From the NCBI RefSeq assembly GCF_938045625.1, contig NZ_CALIAV010000032.1:1-24579 (forward strand): a stretch of DNA of 24,579 bases, written 5' to 3'. Every line of letters starts with the position of its first letter. Positions within the stretch are counted from its first letter, which is position 1. A program made the translations under genes and the position numbers. This DNA comes from an uncultured Campylobacter sp. Its GTDB lineage: Bacteria; Campylobacterota; Campylobacteria; Campylobacterales; Campylobacteraceae. This document shows positions 15,003-23,011 of the stretch, one piece after another. The notes under the pieces were generated by a model. It saw nothing but the letters and a program-made list of their open reading frames with translations. It did no database searches and was not told the DNA's origin.

Positions 15003-15572
15003 TTACGCGTCTAGTCCCGCGCGCTTTTTTATCTCGCTTAAAAACTCCGCTCCGCCGTCTGCGAAAGCCTCGCGCGGCACGGCGTAAAACATGGAGTTTG
15101 CGATGATAACGACGACGAAACTACCGACGTAGCGAGCGTCGCTGATGACGTTATAAAAATATCTGCCCTCGCCGAATTTGCTCTTTTGCACGAAAAACTC
15201 ATCCTCTAAGATCACGCTTTTTGGTCCGAATTCGCCGTAGTTTGCTTTATTTATCAGCGCGCGAGTAAGCAGCCAAGGCCGCAGCCCAGTAGCGTAAAGC
15301 AGAGTAAAAAACGCGGCCATCCACGATAGGTAGGCTAGATTTTCCACGCCGCTAAAACCGTAATCCCTAAGCAAGTCGCTAAGCTCCCTGAAGTAAAATT
15401 TGACGCACAAAAGCGTGATAAAAAACATGCCAAGAGCCGATGCCGTAAAGTCGCATATACGTATGTTTCGCATAAATTTATCGCCCTTATAGACTATCTT
15501 GCCCACCTCGCGCGTCATCGCTTTATACTCGGCGCTAGGCTTTATCTCAAATTCGGCTTTTAAATTTGACAT
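15003..15572 (-). CDS. YcxB-like two-TM membrane protein
   Basis: A 189-residue protein with two predicted membrane helices (about 42-60 and 78-96) followed by a cytoplasmic beta-rich domain (about 118-185) resembling the YcxB C-terminal domain: VILEDEFFVQKS, the VISDARYVGSFVVVII strand pair and FYAVPREAFADGGAEFLSEI, where the P-R-x-A-F turn is typical. The role of YcxB proteins is not known. ATG at 15572 has AAAGGAC upstream. It is the first gene of a cassette: its stop is 20 bp before the start of the CxxC protein, so translation and transcription are probably coupled. Divergent from the molybdoreductase gene. Confidence 0.75.
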   Translation of the reverse strand: MSNLKAEFEIKPSAEYKAMTREVGKIVYKGDKFMRNIRICDFTASALGMFFITLLCVKFYFRELSDLLRDYGFSGVENLAYLSWMAAFFTLLYATGLRPWLLTRALINKANYGEFGPKSVILEDEFFVQKSKFGEGRYFYNVISDARYVGSFVVVIIANSMFYAVPREAFADGGAEFLSEIKKRAGLDA

Positions 15573-15598
15573 TTTCGTCCTTTAAATTTTGATGAGAT

Positions 15599-15604
15599 AT
15601 TATC
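15599..15604 (-). promoter_or_regulatory. Candidate -10 box of the YcxB/CxxC/repeat cassette
   Basis: GATAAT on the minus strand, about 26 bases before the YcxB-like ATG, is the best -10 match in the 228-bp divergent gap (15573-15800). The assignment is weak, as several AT-rich alternatives exist. I see no comparably good box for the molybdoreductase gene on the other strand. Confidence 0.35.
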
Positions 15605-15800
15605 AAATTTGGCCTAAATTTACGCTATTTTTAAAACGGCGGCTAAAACGAGAATTAAGCCTAAATTTCGTAAAATCGCCGCCAAGACGCGAGGTCGCGT
15701 AATACGTTTAAAGGCAAACTATGCAAAACTCAACCACGTAAATCCCGCTAAATTTAAACCAAATCAACCAATCAAAATTTAAATTTAACGGAGAAAAACC

Positions 15801-18254
15801 ATGAAAAGACGAGACTTTCTAAAACTAGGCGCGCTCGCGGCAGCTTCGGCGCAGGCGAAGCAATTTAACGCGGCGGCGCAGGCGATATTTGACGAGCAGA
15901 TGGGGCTTTGCGCGAATAAATTTGGCGCATTTTACGTAAAAACAATCGGCGGCAGAGTCGTTGGCACCGAGCCGTTTGAGGGCGACGCGATGCCAACGGT
16001 GCTAAACAACGCCCTAAGCGATCACATCCAAAACGAAACGCGCGTGAAATACCCATACGTGCGCAAAAGCTTCCTAGCCGATCCATCAAATCCAAAACTG
16101 GAGCTTCGCGGCAAAGAGCCCTTCGTGCGCGTTAGCTGGGACGAGGCGATAAAGCTAAGCGCTAAAATTTTAAAAGAAAACTTCGATAAATACGGCTCAG
16201 AGGCCATTTACGGACAGCTTTATCAGTGGGGTAGCCTAGGAAAGGTCGGCCACTCGCAGCGCACCGCAAAACGCATGCTAAACGCGCTAGGAGGCTACGT
16301 GAGCGAGCTTGGCGGCTACTCATACGGCGCGGCGACTGCGTTTTTGCCTCACGTGACGGGCTCTATCGATCCGACGCATAATCCTACGCGCTGGGAAGGC
16401 GTGGTAAAGGAGGCCAAAACAATCGTGTTTTGGGGCACGAATCCAGTCGTATCAAACAAGATCGCTATCGGCGTACCGATGCACAACTCCTACGCCTACT
16501 ACGAGATTATGAAGGATAAATTTAAAAAAGGCGAGATGAAAATTTACAGCATAGACGTTTACCGCAACGAAACGGCGGAGTATTTCGGCGCGCACTATCT
16601 CGCCGTGCGCCCCTGCACCGATACGGCAATGCTGATCGGGCTTTGCGATTATCTTTACGAAAACGGGCTTTACGACAAGGAATTTATAGAGCGTTACACG
16701 GTCGGGTTTGATAAATTTAAGGATTATTTCACGGGCGCTAAAGACGGCGTGAAAAAGGATCTTGCATGGGCGAGTAAAATTTGCGGCGTGAGCGAAAAGG
16801 AACTAAAAAATTTAGCTGATACTCTAGCTAAAAAAGACACGCTCATCGTCACGGGCTACTCTATCCAGCGCCAGCACCACGGCGAGATGGCGTACTGGGC
16901 GCTGATCACGCTAGCGGCGATGCTAGGCGATATCGGCAAGACCGGGCGCGGCTACGTGATGAACGATCAGATGCATAAAAACGCAGATATCAGCTTCATC
17001 GCGCCAAAGCTTCAGGCATTTAACCCGGCGGTAAACGAAAAATACATCGCCCCGCAAGGCAAGCTAGCCAAAGCCAAATACCACGAGATACCAAACAGCA
17101 GGCTCATAGACGCAATCATGGAACCGGGTAAGCAGATCGAACGCAACGGCAAAAAATACGTCATGCCGCACATCCGCGTGATGTTTAACGCCAACGGCTC
17201 GACCTTCACCCGACATCCCGACACCAACCGCGCGGTCGCGGCGATGAAAAAGATCGAAGCGATCATCACCACGGAGCCGTTTTGGACGAGTACGGCGAGG
17301 CTCAGCGACATCGTGCTGCCGTCGGCTCTTGAGTGCGAGCGCACGGATATAGAGTTTGCAAACTCGACTAGCGAATACCTCTTTGCGATTAAACCGCTAG
17401 TAAAGCCTGCGGGCGAGAGCAAGAGCGACTTTGAGATCGCGCGGCTCATCTGCGCGCAGTGGGGCGAGGAGTACGAACAGGCCTTTAGCGAGGGTAAAAC
17501 GGAGCTTGAGTGGGTGCGCGAGATCTACGAAAACGCCGCAAAGCAAGCCGAAGGCATGGGCATAGTGATGCCGAAATTTGAGGAATTTTGGGAGAAAGGC
17601 TACGTTAAATTTGATCAAGTGGACGAGAAAAAGCGATACTTCACAAACTACGCGGACTTCCGCGCCGACCCAGAGAAAAACGCGCTAAAAACCCCGTCTG
17701 GCAAGATCGAGCTATACTCCGAAGCGGTCGAAAAGCTAGGTTACGCCGACTGCCCGCCGCACGCGACGTGGATGGAGCCGTTTGAGTGGCTGGGCGGCGA
17801 CGTGAGCAAGTATCCGATCGCCATCAGCGGCGCACACTCTAAATTTAGGCTCCACTCGCAGCTAAACAGCTCGCTCATCCGCAACTACGCCGAGATCGCA
17901 AACCGCGAACCCGCGCTCATCAGCCCCGCCACGGCAAAGGCGCGCGGCATAAAAACAGGCGACGTGGTGAGGATCTACAACGATCGAGGCGAGATCCTCT
18001 GCGGCGCGCTGGTAAGCGACACCGCGCAAGATAACGTCGTGATCGTGAGCGAAGGCGCGTGGTACGACCCGGCCGTCTGGGGCGAGAAAAGTCTTTGCAA
18101 ACACGGCAACATAAACGTGCTAACCAAGGACGTGCCTAGCTCGCAGCTCTCGCAAAGCAACACCGCGCACACGAGCATGGTGCAGATCGAGAAATTTAAA
18201 GGCGAACTGCCGAGCGTAACGGCGTTTGATAGGCCTGCAACGATAGAGGCTTAG
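15801..18254 (+). CDS. Tat-exported molybdopterin reductase (TMAO/DMSO/biotin sulfoxide reductase family)
   Basis: An 817-residue periplasmic bis-MGD molybdoenzyme. The N-terminus MKRRDFLKLGALAAASAQA is a twin-arginine signal (RRDFLK). No N-terminal Cys cluster for a [4Fe-4S] centre follows, so it belongs to the TorA/DorA/BisC branch; Ser145 in WGSLGKVGHSQ aligns with the molybdenum-ligating serine. Other family landmarks are FWGTNPV, IYSIDVYRNET, GYSIQRQHHGE, FNANGSTFTRHPDTNRA, WTSTARLSDIVLPSALECER and the C-terminal SGAHSKFRLHSQLN and VRIYNDRGE. Expected reaction: two-electron reduction of an N- or S-oxide as terminal acceptor. No cytochrome c or membrane electron donor is adjacent, unlike the monohaem cytochrome next to the C. 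jejuni homologue (Cj0264c/Cj0265c). ATG follows ACGGAG. The substrate is not determinable here. Confidence 0.9.
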   Translation: MKRRDFLKLGALAAASAQAKQFNAAAQAIFDEQMGLCANKFGAFYVKTIGGRVVGTEPFEGDAMPTVLNNALSDHIQNETRVKYPYVRKSFLADPSNPKLELRGKEPFVRVSWDEAIKLSAKILKENFDKYGSEAIYGQLYQWGSLGKVGHSQRTAKRMLNALGGYVSELGGYSYGAATAFLPHVTGSIDPTHNPTRWEGVVKEAKTIVFWGTNPVVSNKIAIGVPMHNSYAYYEIMKDKFKKGEMKIYSIDVYRNETAEYFGAHYLAVRPCTDTAMLIGLCDYLYENGLYDKEFIERYTVGFDKFKDYFTGAKDGVKKDLAWASKICGVSEKELKNLADTLAKKDTLIVTGYSIQRQHHGEMAYWALITLAAMLGDIGKTGRGYVMNDQMHKNADISFIAPKLQAFNPAVNEKYIAPQGKLAKAKYHEIPNSRLIDAIMEPGKQIERNGKKYVMPHIRVMFNANGSTFTRHPDTNRAVAAMKKIEAIITTEPFWTSTARLSDIVLPSALECERTDIEFANSTSEYLFAIKPLVKPAGESKSDFEIARLICAQWGEEYEQAFSEGKTELEWVREIYENAAKQAEGMGIVMPKFEEFWEKGYVKFDQVDEKKRYFTNYADFRADPEKNALKTPSGKIELYSEAVEKLGYADCPPHATWMEPFEWLGGDVSKYPIAISGAHSKFRLHSQLNSSLIRNYAEIANREPALISPATAKARGIKTGDVVRIYNDRGEILCGALVSDTAQDNVVIVSEGAWYDPAVWGEKSLCKHGNINVLTKDVPSSQLSQSNTAHTSMVQIEKFKGELPSVTAFDRPATIEA

Positions 18255-18266
18255 GCTTTGTGATTT

Positions 18267-18298
18267 AAATTTGAGCGGTAAGCTAGCCGCTCAAATTT
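18267..18298 (+). terminator. Hairpin terminator after molybdoreductase gene
   Basis: AAATTTGAGCGG (18267-18278) and CCGCTCAAATTT (18287-18298) form a 12-bp perfect stem with an 8-nt loop, 12 bases past the stop codon. A T-rich stretch (CTTTTTAAATTT) follows. The rest of the gap to polA (to 18457) contains further partial copies of the same arms, nine AAATTT words in 203 bp altogether. Confidence 0.65.
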
Positions 18299-18429
18299 GA
18301 CTACTTTTTAAATTTACCCGCTCAAATTTAGCGTCAAATTTAACTCAAATTTGACCGCTCCAGCGCTTGCTCCGCGCCGCTAAATTTTAAATTTGCTTTC
18401 AAATCAGCCGTTTTTTTGCCTAAAATTTG

Positions 18430-18435
18430 TAAAAT
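18430..18435 (+). promoter_or_regulatory. Candidate -10 box of polA promoter (TAAAAT)
   Basis: TAAAAT lies 22 bases before the polA ATG, with a T7 tract at 18411-18417 upstream, a spacing often seen in Campylobacter promoters. A second TAAAAT at 18421-18426 is an alternative. The ribosome-binding site AAGGA follows at 18447-18451. Confidence 0.45.
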
Positions 18436-18457
18436 TAGCCAAAAAAAAGGATAAAAA

Positions 18458-21112
18458 ATGAGCCAAAAAACGCTAACGATCATCGACACTTTCGGATTTT
18501 TTTTCAGACTTTACTACGCGATGAGCGGACTAAAAAACCGCGAAGGCAAGCCAAGCGGCATGGTGAGCGGCTTTGCTAGCTTTATCATGAATCTGCGCCA
18601 GGAGTTTGCCAGCGACTATATCATTTTCGCGCTAGATAGCAAGGGCAAAACGCTGCGCCACGAGATCCTGGGTGAGTATAAAGCCAACCGCTCCGAGCCG
18701 CCCGCCGCGCTAAAAGAGCAGCTGCCCGTGTGCATCGAAATGATAGAAAAAATGGGCCTAGCCGCCGTGAGCCGCGAAGGCTACGAGGCCGACGACATCA
18801 TCGCTAGCGTCGTAAAGGAGTGCAAGCAGCGGGATATATTCGTACGTATCGTGACGCACGATAAAGACCTCTATCAGCTCATCGAGGACGGCAAGGTAAG
18901 CATCTACAGCCCCCAAAGCAAGATCGACCACGATAGCGCGAGCTGCATAGAAAAATACGGCGTTCCGCCAAGTTGCATACGCGATTTTCTCGCGATCGCG
19001 GGCGATAGCTCGGATAATATCCCCGGCGTCAAAGGCATCGGCGCGGTGGGCGCCAAAAAGCTTTTAAATGAATTTGGCAGCCTCGAGGGCATCTACGAAA
19101 ACCTGCCGCTAGTGCGAAACGAACGTATCCGCGGGATGCTAGCAGAAGGCCGAGAGAGCGCGTTTTTGAGCAAGCGACTAACCTCGCTCTTTGACGACGT
19201 GCCTGACGTGCTAGATCTAAAAAGGGCGGAATTTCCTGAGCAAAATCCGCTCGTAAAGGTCGCCGATACCCTTCGTGAATACGATCTAAATCGCCTCTTA
19301 AAAGCGCTACAAAACAGCCAAGACGCGGGCGAAAACGCGGAATTTAAGCTTGGCTTTAACGCGCGGCTTTTAACTGACGAGGACGAGATCGAGCGACTGC
19401 TGGCAAATATAGACGCGGACACGCTCGTGGCCTTTGACACCGAGACCACGGACGTCGATACGCAAAACGCCCGCCTGGTCGGCTTTAGCTTTTGCTTTAA
19501 CGACGAGGAGGCCTACTATGTTCCGGTGGCGCACGAGTATCTGGGCGCGCCAAAGCAGGTGAGCAAGAATTTCGCCGCCTGGGCGATAGGGCAAATTTAC
19601 AAAGGCTGCGTGATCGGGCAAAATTTAAAGTACGATTTTAAGGTCGTAAAGCGAAATTTGGGGCTCGAGCCGCCTGCAAATTTTAAAGATACGATGATAC
19701 TAGCGTGGCTCATGGATCCAGGCTCAAGCGTAGGTATGGACGCGCTAGCTAAGCGCCTCTACGACTACGACACGATCAAATTTGAAGACGTGGTAAAGCG
19801 CGGCGAGACCTTCGCGTCCGTGGCTCTAGAAAACGCGGCAAAATACGCCGCCGAGGATGCTTGGATAACGCTCAAATTTTATAAAAGCTTTTTAAATTTG
19901 CTTGATCCCGAGCTGCTCGCACTTGCAGGTAAGCACGAGTTTCCTTTCATCCTCACGCTTTTTGATATGGAGCGCGAGGGTATCGCGATAAACCAGGGGA
20001 AAATGCAAAATTTAATCCTGCGAAATGACGCTAAGATCAAGGCGCTGACGAGCGAAATCTACGAGCTAACGGGCGAAAATTTTAATATTAACTCCGTTAA
20101 GCAGCTGGGCTCGGTGCTGTTTGAACACCTAAAACTACCCGTAAAGAAAAAGACCAAAACGGGCTACAGCACCGACGAGGCCGTGCTAGCTGAGCTCATC
20201 GAGGAGCATCCCGTCATCGAAAAGCTACTCGAGTACCGCGAGCTATATAAGCTGCAAAGCACCTACTGCGAACCGCTGCTAAATTTGGCTAAAAAAGACG
20301 CCGACAGCAGAATATACACGAACTTTATCCAGACGGGAACCAGTACGGGCAGGCTCTCGTCTAAAAACCCTAACCTGCAAAATATTCCAGCTCGCGGTGC
20401 GTTGGCAAAGGACGTGCGAGGCTGCTTTGAGGCCAAAAGCGGCTTTAGCTTCGTGGGCCTTGACTATAGCCAGATCGAGCTGCGACTGCTCGCGCACTTT
20501 AGCCGCGACGAGGCGCTTTTGCGGGCGTTTGCGAACGACGAGGACATCCATGCGCGCACGGCGATTAGTATATTTGGCAGCGCCGAGGGGCAAAACCGCG
20601 CGGTGGCTAAGAGTATAAATTTCGGCCTCATCTACGGCATGGGCTCGAGCAAGCTGGCAAATCAAGTAAGTATCACGCGCACCGAGGCAAAAGAGTATAT
20701 CGAGCGCTATTTTAAAGCTTTCCCTACGATAAAGGGCTTTTTAGAGGGGATAAAAACCGCGGCGAAAAACGAGGGCTTCGTGCGCACGCTGCTGGGTAGA
20801 AAGCGGTTGTTTGACTTTACTACCGCGACGCCGATGCAAACGGCGATGTATGAGCGCGAAGCGGTAAACACGATATTTCAAGGCTCGGCTGCGGATATCA
20901 TCAAGATGGCGATGGTAAAAATTCGTCCGCTTTTAAGCCCGCGCGCTAGAATGCTTTTGCAGATACATGACGAGCTGATTTTTGAGGTGCAAGACGGCTA
21001 CGCTGAGGAGTTTGGCGCAGCGGCGCAAAAGATAATGCAAGAAATTTATAAACTAAACGTACCGCTAAAAACGAGCCTAAACGTGGCGAAGGATTGGGGC
21101 GAACTGAAGTAA
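18458..21112 (+). CDS. polA: DNA polymerase I
   Basis: An 884-residue polymerase for gap filling and RNA primer removal. The N-terminal 5'-3' exonuclease domain is intact: IIDTFGFFFRLYY at 8-20, YEADDIIAS, THDKDLYQLI and the helix-hairpin-helix region IAGDSSDNIPGVKGIGAVGA. The 3'-5' proofreading domain keeps its acidic residues: AFDTETTDVD (exo I), IGQNLKYDFK (exo II) and YAAEDAWITLKFY (exo III), so proofreading looks functional. Polymerase motifs: A GLDYSQIELRLLAHFS near 667, B RAVAKSINFGLIYGMG near 714 and C LLQIHDELIFEV near 833. ATG at 18458 has AAGGA upstream. It is transcribed alone; a hairpin 6 bases after its stop is shared with the convergent NTPase gene. Confidence 0.97.
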   Translation: MSQKTLTIIDTFGFFFRLYYAMSGLKNREGKPSGMVSGFASFIMNLRQEFASDYIIFALDSKGKTLRHEILGEYKANRSEPPAALKEQLPVCIEMIEKMGLAAVSREGYEADDIIASVVKECKQRDIFVRIVTHDKDLYQLIEDGKVSIYSPQSKIDHDSASCIEKYGVPPSCIRDFLAIAGDSSDNIPGVKGIGAVGAKKLLNEFGSLEGIYENLPLVRNERIRGMLAEGRESAFLSKRLTSLFDDVPDVLDLKRAEFPEQNPLVKVADTLREYDLNRLLKALQNSQDAGENAEFKLGFNARLLTDEDEIERLLANIDADTLVAFDTETTDVDTQNARLVGFSFCFNDEEAYYVPVAHEYLGAPKQVSKNFAAWAIGQIYKGCVIGQNLKYDFKVVKRNLGLEPPANFKDTMILAWLMDPGSSVGMDALAKRLYDYDTIKFEDVVKRGETFASVALENAAKYAAEDAWITLKFYKSFLNLLDPELLALAGKHEFPFILTLFDMEREGIAINQGKMQNLILRNDAKIKALTSEIYELTGENFNINSVKQLGSVLFEHLKLPVKKKTKTGYSTDEAVLAELIEEHPVIEKLLEYRELYKLQSTYCEPLLNLAKKDADSRIYTNFIQTGTSTGRLSSKNPNLQNIPARGALAKDVRGCFEAKSGFSFVGLDYSQIELRLLAHFSRDEALLRAFANDEDIHARTAISIFGSAEGQNRAVAKSINFGLIYGMGSSKLANQVSITRTEAKEYIERYFKAFPTIKGFLEGIKTAAKNEGFVRTLLGRKRLFDFTTATPMQTAMYEREAVNTIFQGSAADIIKMAMVKIRPLLSPRARMLLQIHDELIFEVQDGYAEEFGAAAQKIMQEIYKLNVPLKTSLNVAKDWGELK

Positions 21113-21118
21113 AAATTT

Positions 21119-21144
21119 AAAGGCTTATTCTAAATAAGCCTTTT
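21119..21144. terminator. Bidirectional terminator between polA and the NTPase gene
   Basis: AAAGGCTTATT (21119-21129) and AATAAGCCTTT (21133-21143) form an 11-bp perfect stem with a 3-nt loop, followed by T on the plus strand; the minus-strand copy runs into TTTAAATTTTT. The hairpin overlaps the stop codon and last codons of the NTPase C-terminal ORF (stop at 21125-21127), so one structure ends both convergent genes. Confidence 0.75.
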
Positions 21145-21883
21145 CCTTTAAATCTTCAAGTATGAATTTCATCTTAAGTTTTTGATTTTTGTCGCCGTTT
21201 TCTGATAAAATTTTAAATACTTTTAAAATTTTATCTTTTAGTTCTTTGTTGTTCTGGAGTCTAGAAATATCTCTTTGCAAAAATCCTATCGCGCTACGAA
21301 GAAATTCTAAATCTTCATAGCAATATTTTTCTAAAATTTCTTCCGTTATTTTTGAGGATAACTCTTTTTGGACCGAAACTCTAGCGTTAAAAATATTTTC
21401 CATTATCCTCTCTGCAGATGATATCTTATATATTTCATTTTGTGTTATAAAATTATCGTGTAGTTCCTTAACACGCTCATCAAAATTTGTCATTTTACCT
21501 AAAATATCGGTATATAAATTTTGATATTGGTTGTTTTCGAAAACACCCCTTATATAATCTAGTAAAACTTTAGTAGCAAATTTATGGTATTTTTGTTCAT
21601 TTTCTTCATCAAATTTTCCTAGTGTTTCTATGTATAAAATAAAAGGACTAACCCCGACTATATCTATTATATTCTCTTTATTTGTTTCTAGACAACTAAA
21701 GAGACTCTTTACAAAAAGTCTATTATCATATTGTAAATCTAAAGTACCTTTAAAATACTCATTCAAAATTTCCTTTTTGATTTCTTGATATTGCTCATTT
21801 TTAATTATATTTTCTATAATCGTATCGAGGCTCTTAGTATCTATAATAGATTTCTGAGCATAAGATAGTATATTTGCGCCCAA
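21125..21883 (-). CDS. C-terminal part of interrupted KAP-type NTPase
   Basis: An open frame of 252 codons when read from a TTG at 21883, the only near start. That TTG has no ribosome-binding site, and the first internal ATG is far downstream. The frame continues upstream without a stop to 21931, where it meets, in the same frame, the TAA ending the NTPase ORF at 21932. The simplest reading is that this is the helical C-terminal domain of that gene, cut off by a nonsense codon. The protein is Lys/Glu/Ile/Asn-rich and predicted mostly helical, with no catalytic motif. Composition is very AT-rich. Alternatives: an independently started subunit, stop-codon read-through, or a sequencing error next to the A-run. 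Confidence 0.6.
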   Translation of the reverse strand: MGANILSYAQKSIIDTKSLDTIIENIIKNEQYQEIKKEILNEYFKGTLDLQYDNRLFVKSLFSCLETNKENIIDIVGVSPFILYIETLGKFDEENEQKYHKFATKVLLDYIRGVFENNQYQNLYTDILGKMTNFDERVKELHDNFITQNEIYKISSAERIMENIFNARVSVQKELSSKITEEILEKYCYEDLEFLRSAIGFLQRDISRLQNNKELKDKILKVFKILSENGDKNQKLKMKFILEDLKEKAYLE

Positions 21884-21934
21884 TTGGCGATAGTGTGCAT
21901 CATATGAAATTATAAGCGAATATTCCGCATATTA
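21884..21934 (-). other. In-frame TAA plus 16 open codons joining the two NTPase ORFs
   Basis: The first ORF ends in ...MSKK and TAA (21932-21934); the next 16 codons read YAEYSLIISYDAHYRQ with no stop and lead directly into the second ORF (GANILSYAQ...). The same frame is kept (48 bases between them). The stop is preceded by an A6 run. A single base change in the TAA would restore one reading frame of about 598 codons. Confidence 0.75.
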
Positions 21935-22921
21935 TTTTTTACTCATATCTTTTTTGTTTTTAAATAAATCGTATACGTCCTCAAGCTCTCCAAAAAAATT
22001 TAACACACCGAGAAATCGCTCGAGTTTTGCAGAAGAGTTCATCGCATTGATAATTGATATTCCTAGTATATAAGTTATGACGTTGTCTTTTATAGGTTGA
22101 TATTTTTGCAGTTTGTCTTCTAGATGTTGCTTATAATCATTCAGCGCATTTATTGCTCGCTTCATTACTCTGATGTTATTTATGGCGTGTTTTTCAAAAT
22201 ACCGCAATGCTGCATCTCGGTAAACTTCCTTTAGTTTGTCTGGTATGGTACTAAAAGATTCCTGCGGAGTCGGATCATAATAAAATTCGTAGTCCATAAT
22301 TTTATCTTTGTATTCCGATAAAATTTTTTCTAGTTCTGTTTTATCCTCTTTTGTTTGACTATCATTTTTGAGCTCTTTATCTTCTAAATTTTCCTTATCT
22401 TCTTTTTGTGTTTCTTTAGCAGGAGCCGTCATCTTTGAGCGATTTAAAATCATAACTATATGACAATTTTGCTGCTCTTTATATTCGGAAATCAGCCCTA
22501 AAACATCTTTTAAATCTATCTTATCAGATATTCTTTCAAAATCGTCGAAGCAGATTATAATGTCTTTAAAGTCTTTTTTTTCAAAAAACGATATACAACC
22601 TATTACTGCCGAACCTAGCTTAGGTGTTATTTCGTCAATTACCTTGTCAAATTTTAAATGTCTTGCTTTCTTTGAAAATTCCGAAATATATTTATTTCTT
22701 TTATAAATTTGTATTCCTATCTCTTGCTTGATTTCCTGGATGCTTTCCTTACCGAATAAAGATACATAAACAGAATTTTCCTTAAATTTTTCATTAGAAA
22801 AATTTTTCCAAAAAGTTGTTTTTCCTACGCCCCATTCGCCGTCCAAAACGACGCAGGCGGCATTATCTCGCTGCAATATTTCCGTTAATCTTTGTTCGAT
22901 ATTTTCTTTGGCGGTACTCAT
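21932..22921 (-). CDS. KAP-family P-loop NTPase, N-terminal part
   Basis: A 329-residue P-loop NTPase related to the KAP / 'P-loop NTPase fold' proteins. Walker A is GEWGVGKTT (28-36), typical of the family (GEWGxGKT), Walker B is IIICFDDFERIS (121-132), the sensor strand HIVMILNRSK (154-163) follows, and NIRVMKRAIN (249-258) matches the conserved helix with arginines. A charged, low-complexity insert (about 166-200) lies between sensor and helical part. No strong membrane helix is seen. KAP relatives include PifA, which excludes phage T7, so a defence role is possible but unproven. ATG has AAAGGAT upstream. The base composition is far more AT-rich than neighbours, indicating recent acquisition. 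The C-terminal half lies beyond an in-frame TAA. Confidence 0.75.
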   Translation of the reverse strand: MSTAKENIEQRLTEILQRDNAACVVLDGEWGVGKTTFWKNFSNEKFKENSVYVSLFGKESIQEIKQEIGIQIYKRNKYISEFSKKARHLKFDKVIDEITPKLGSAVIGCISFFEKKDFKDIIICFDDFERISDKIDLKDVLGLISEYKEQQNCHIVMILNRSKMTAPAKETQKEDKENLEDKELKNDSQTKEDKTELEKILSEYKDKIMDYEFYYDPTPQESFSTIPDKLKEVYRDAALRYFEKHAINNIRVMKRAINALNDYKQHLEDKLQKYQPIKDNVITYILGISIINAMNSSAKLERFLGVLNFFGELEDVYDLFKNKKDMSKK

Positions 22922-23011
22922 ATTGATCCTTTATTGTTTTAAAATTTTACTAGAATAGCGATTAAATTTCTAAGTATTTTAAATTTAATCTTGCAAACCA
23001 TAGCGCACAAC

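Noticed and set aside
17012..17449. Minus-strand open frame (145 codons) inside the molybdoreductase gene
   Set aside because: It is antisense to well-conserved molybdopterin-binding motifs and has no start context.
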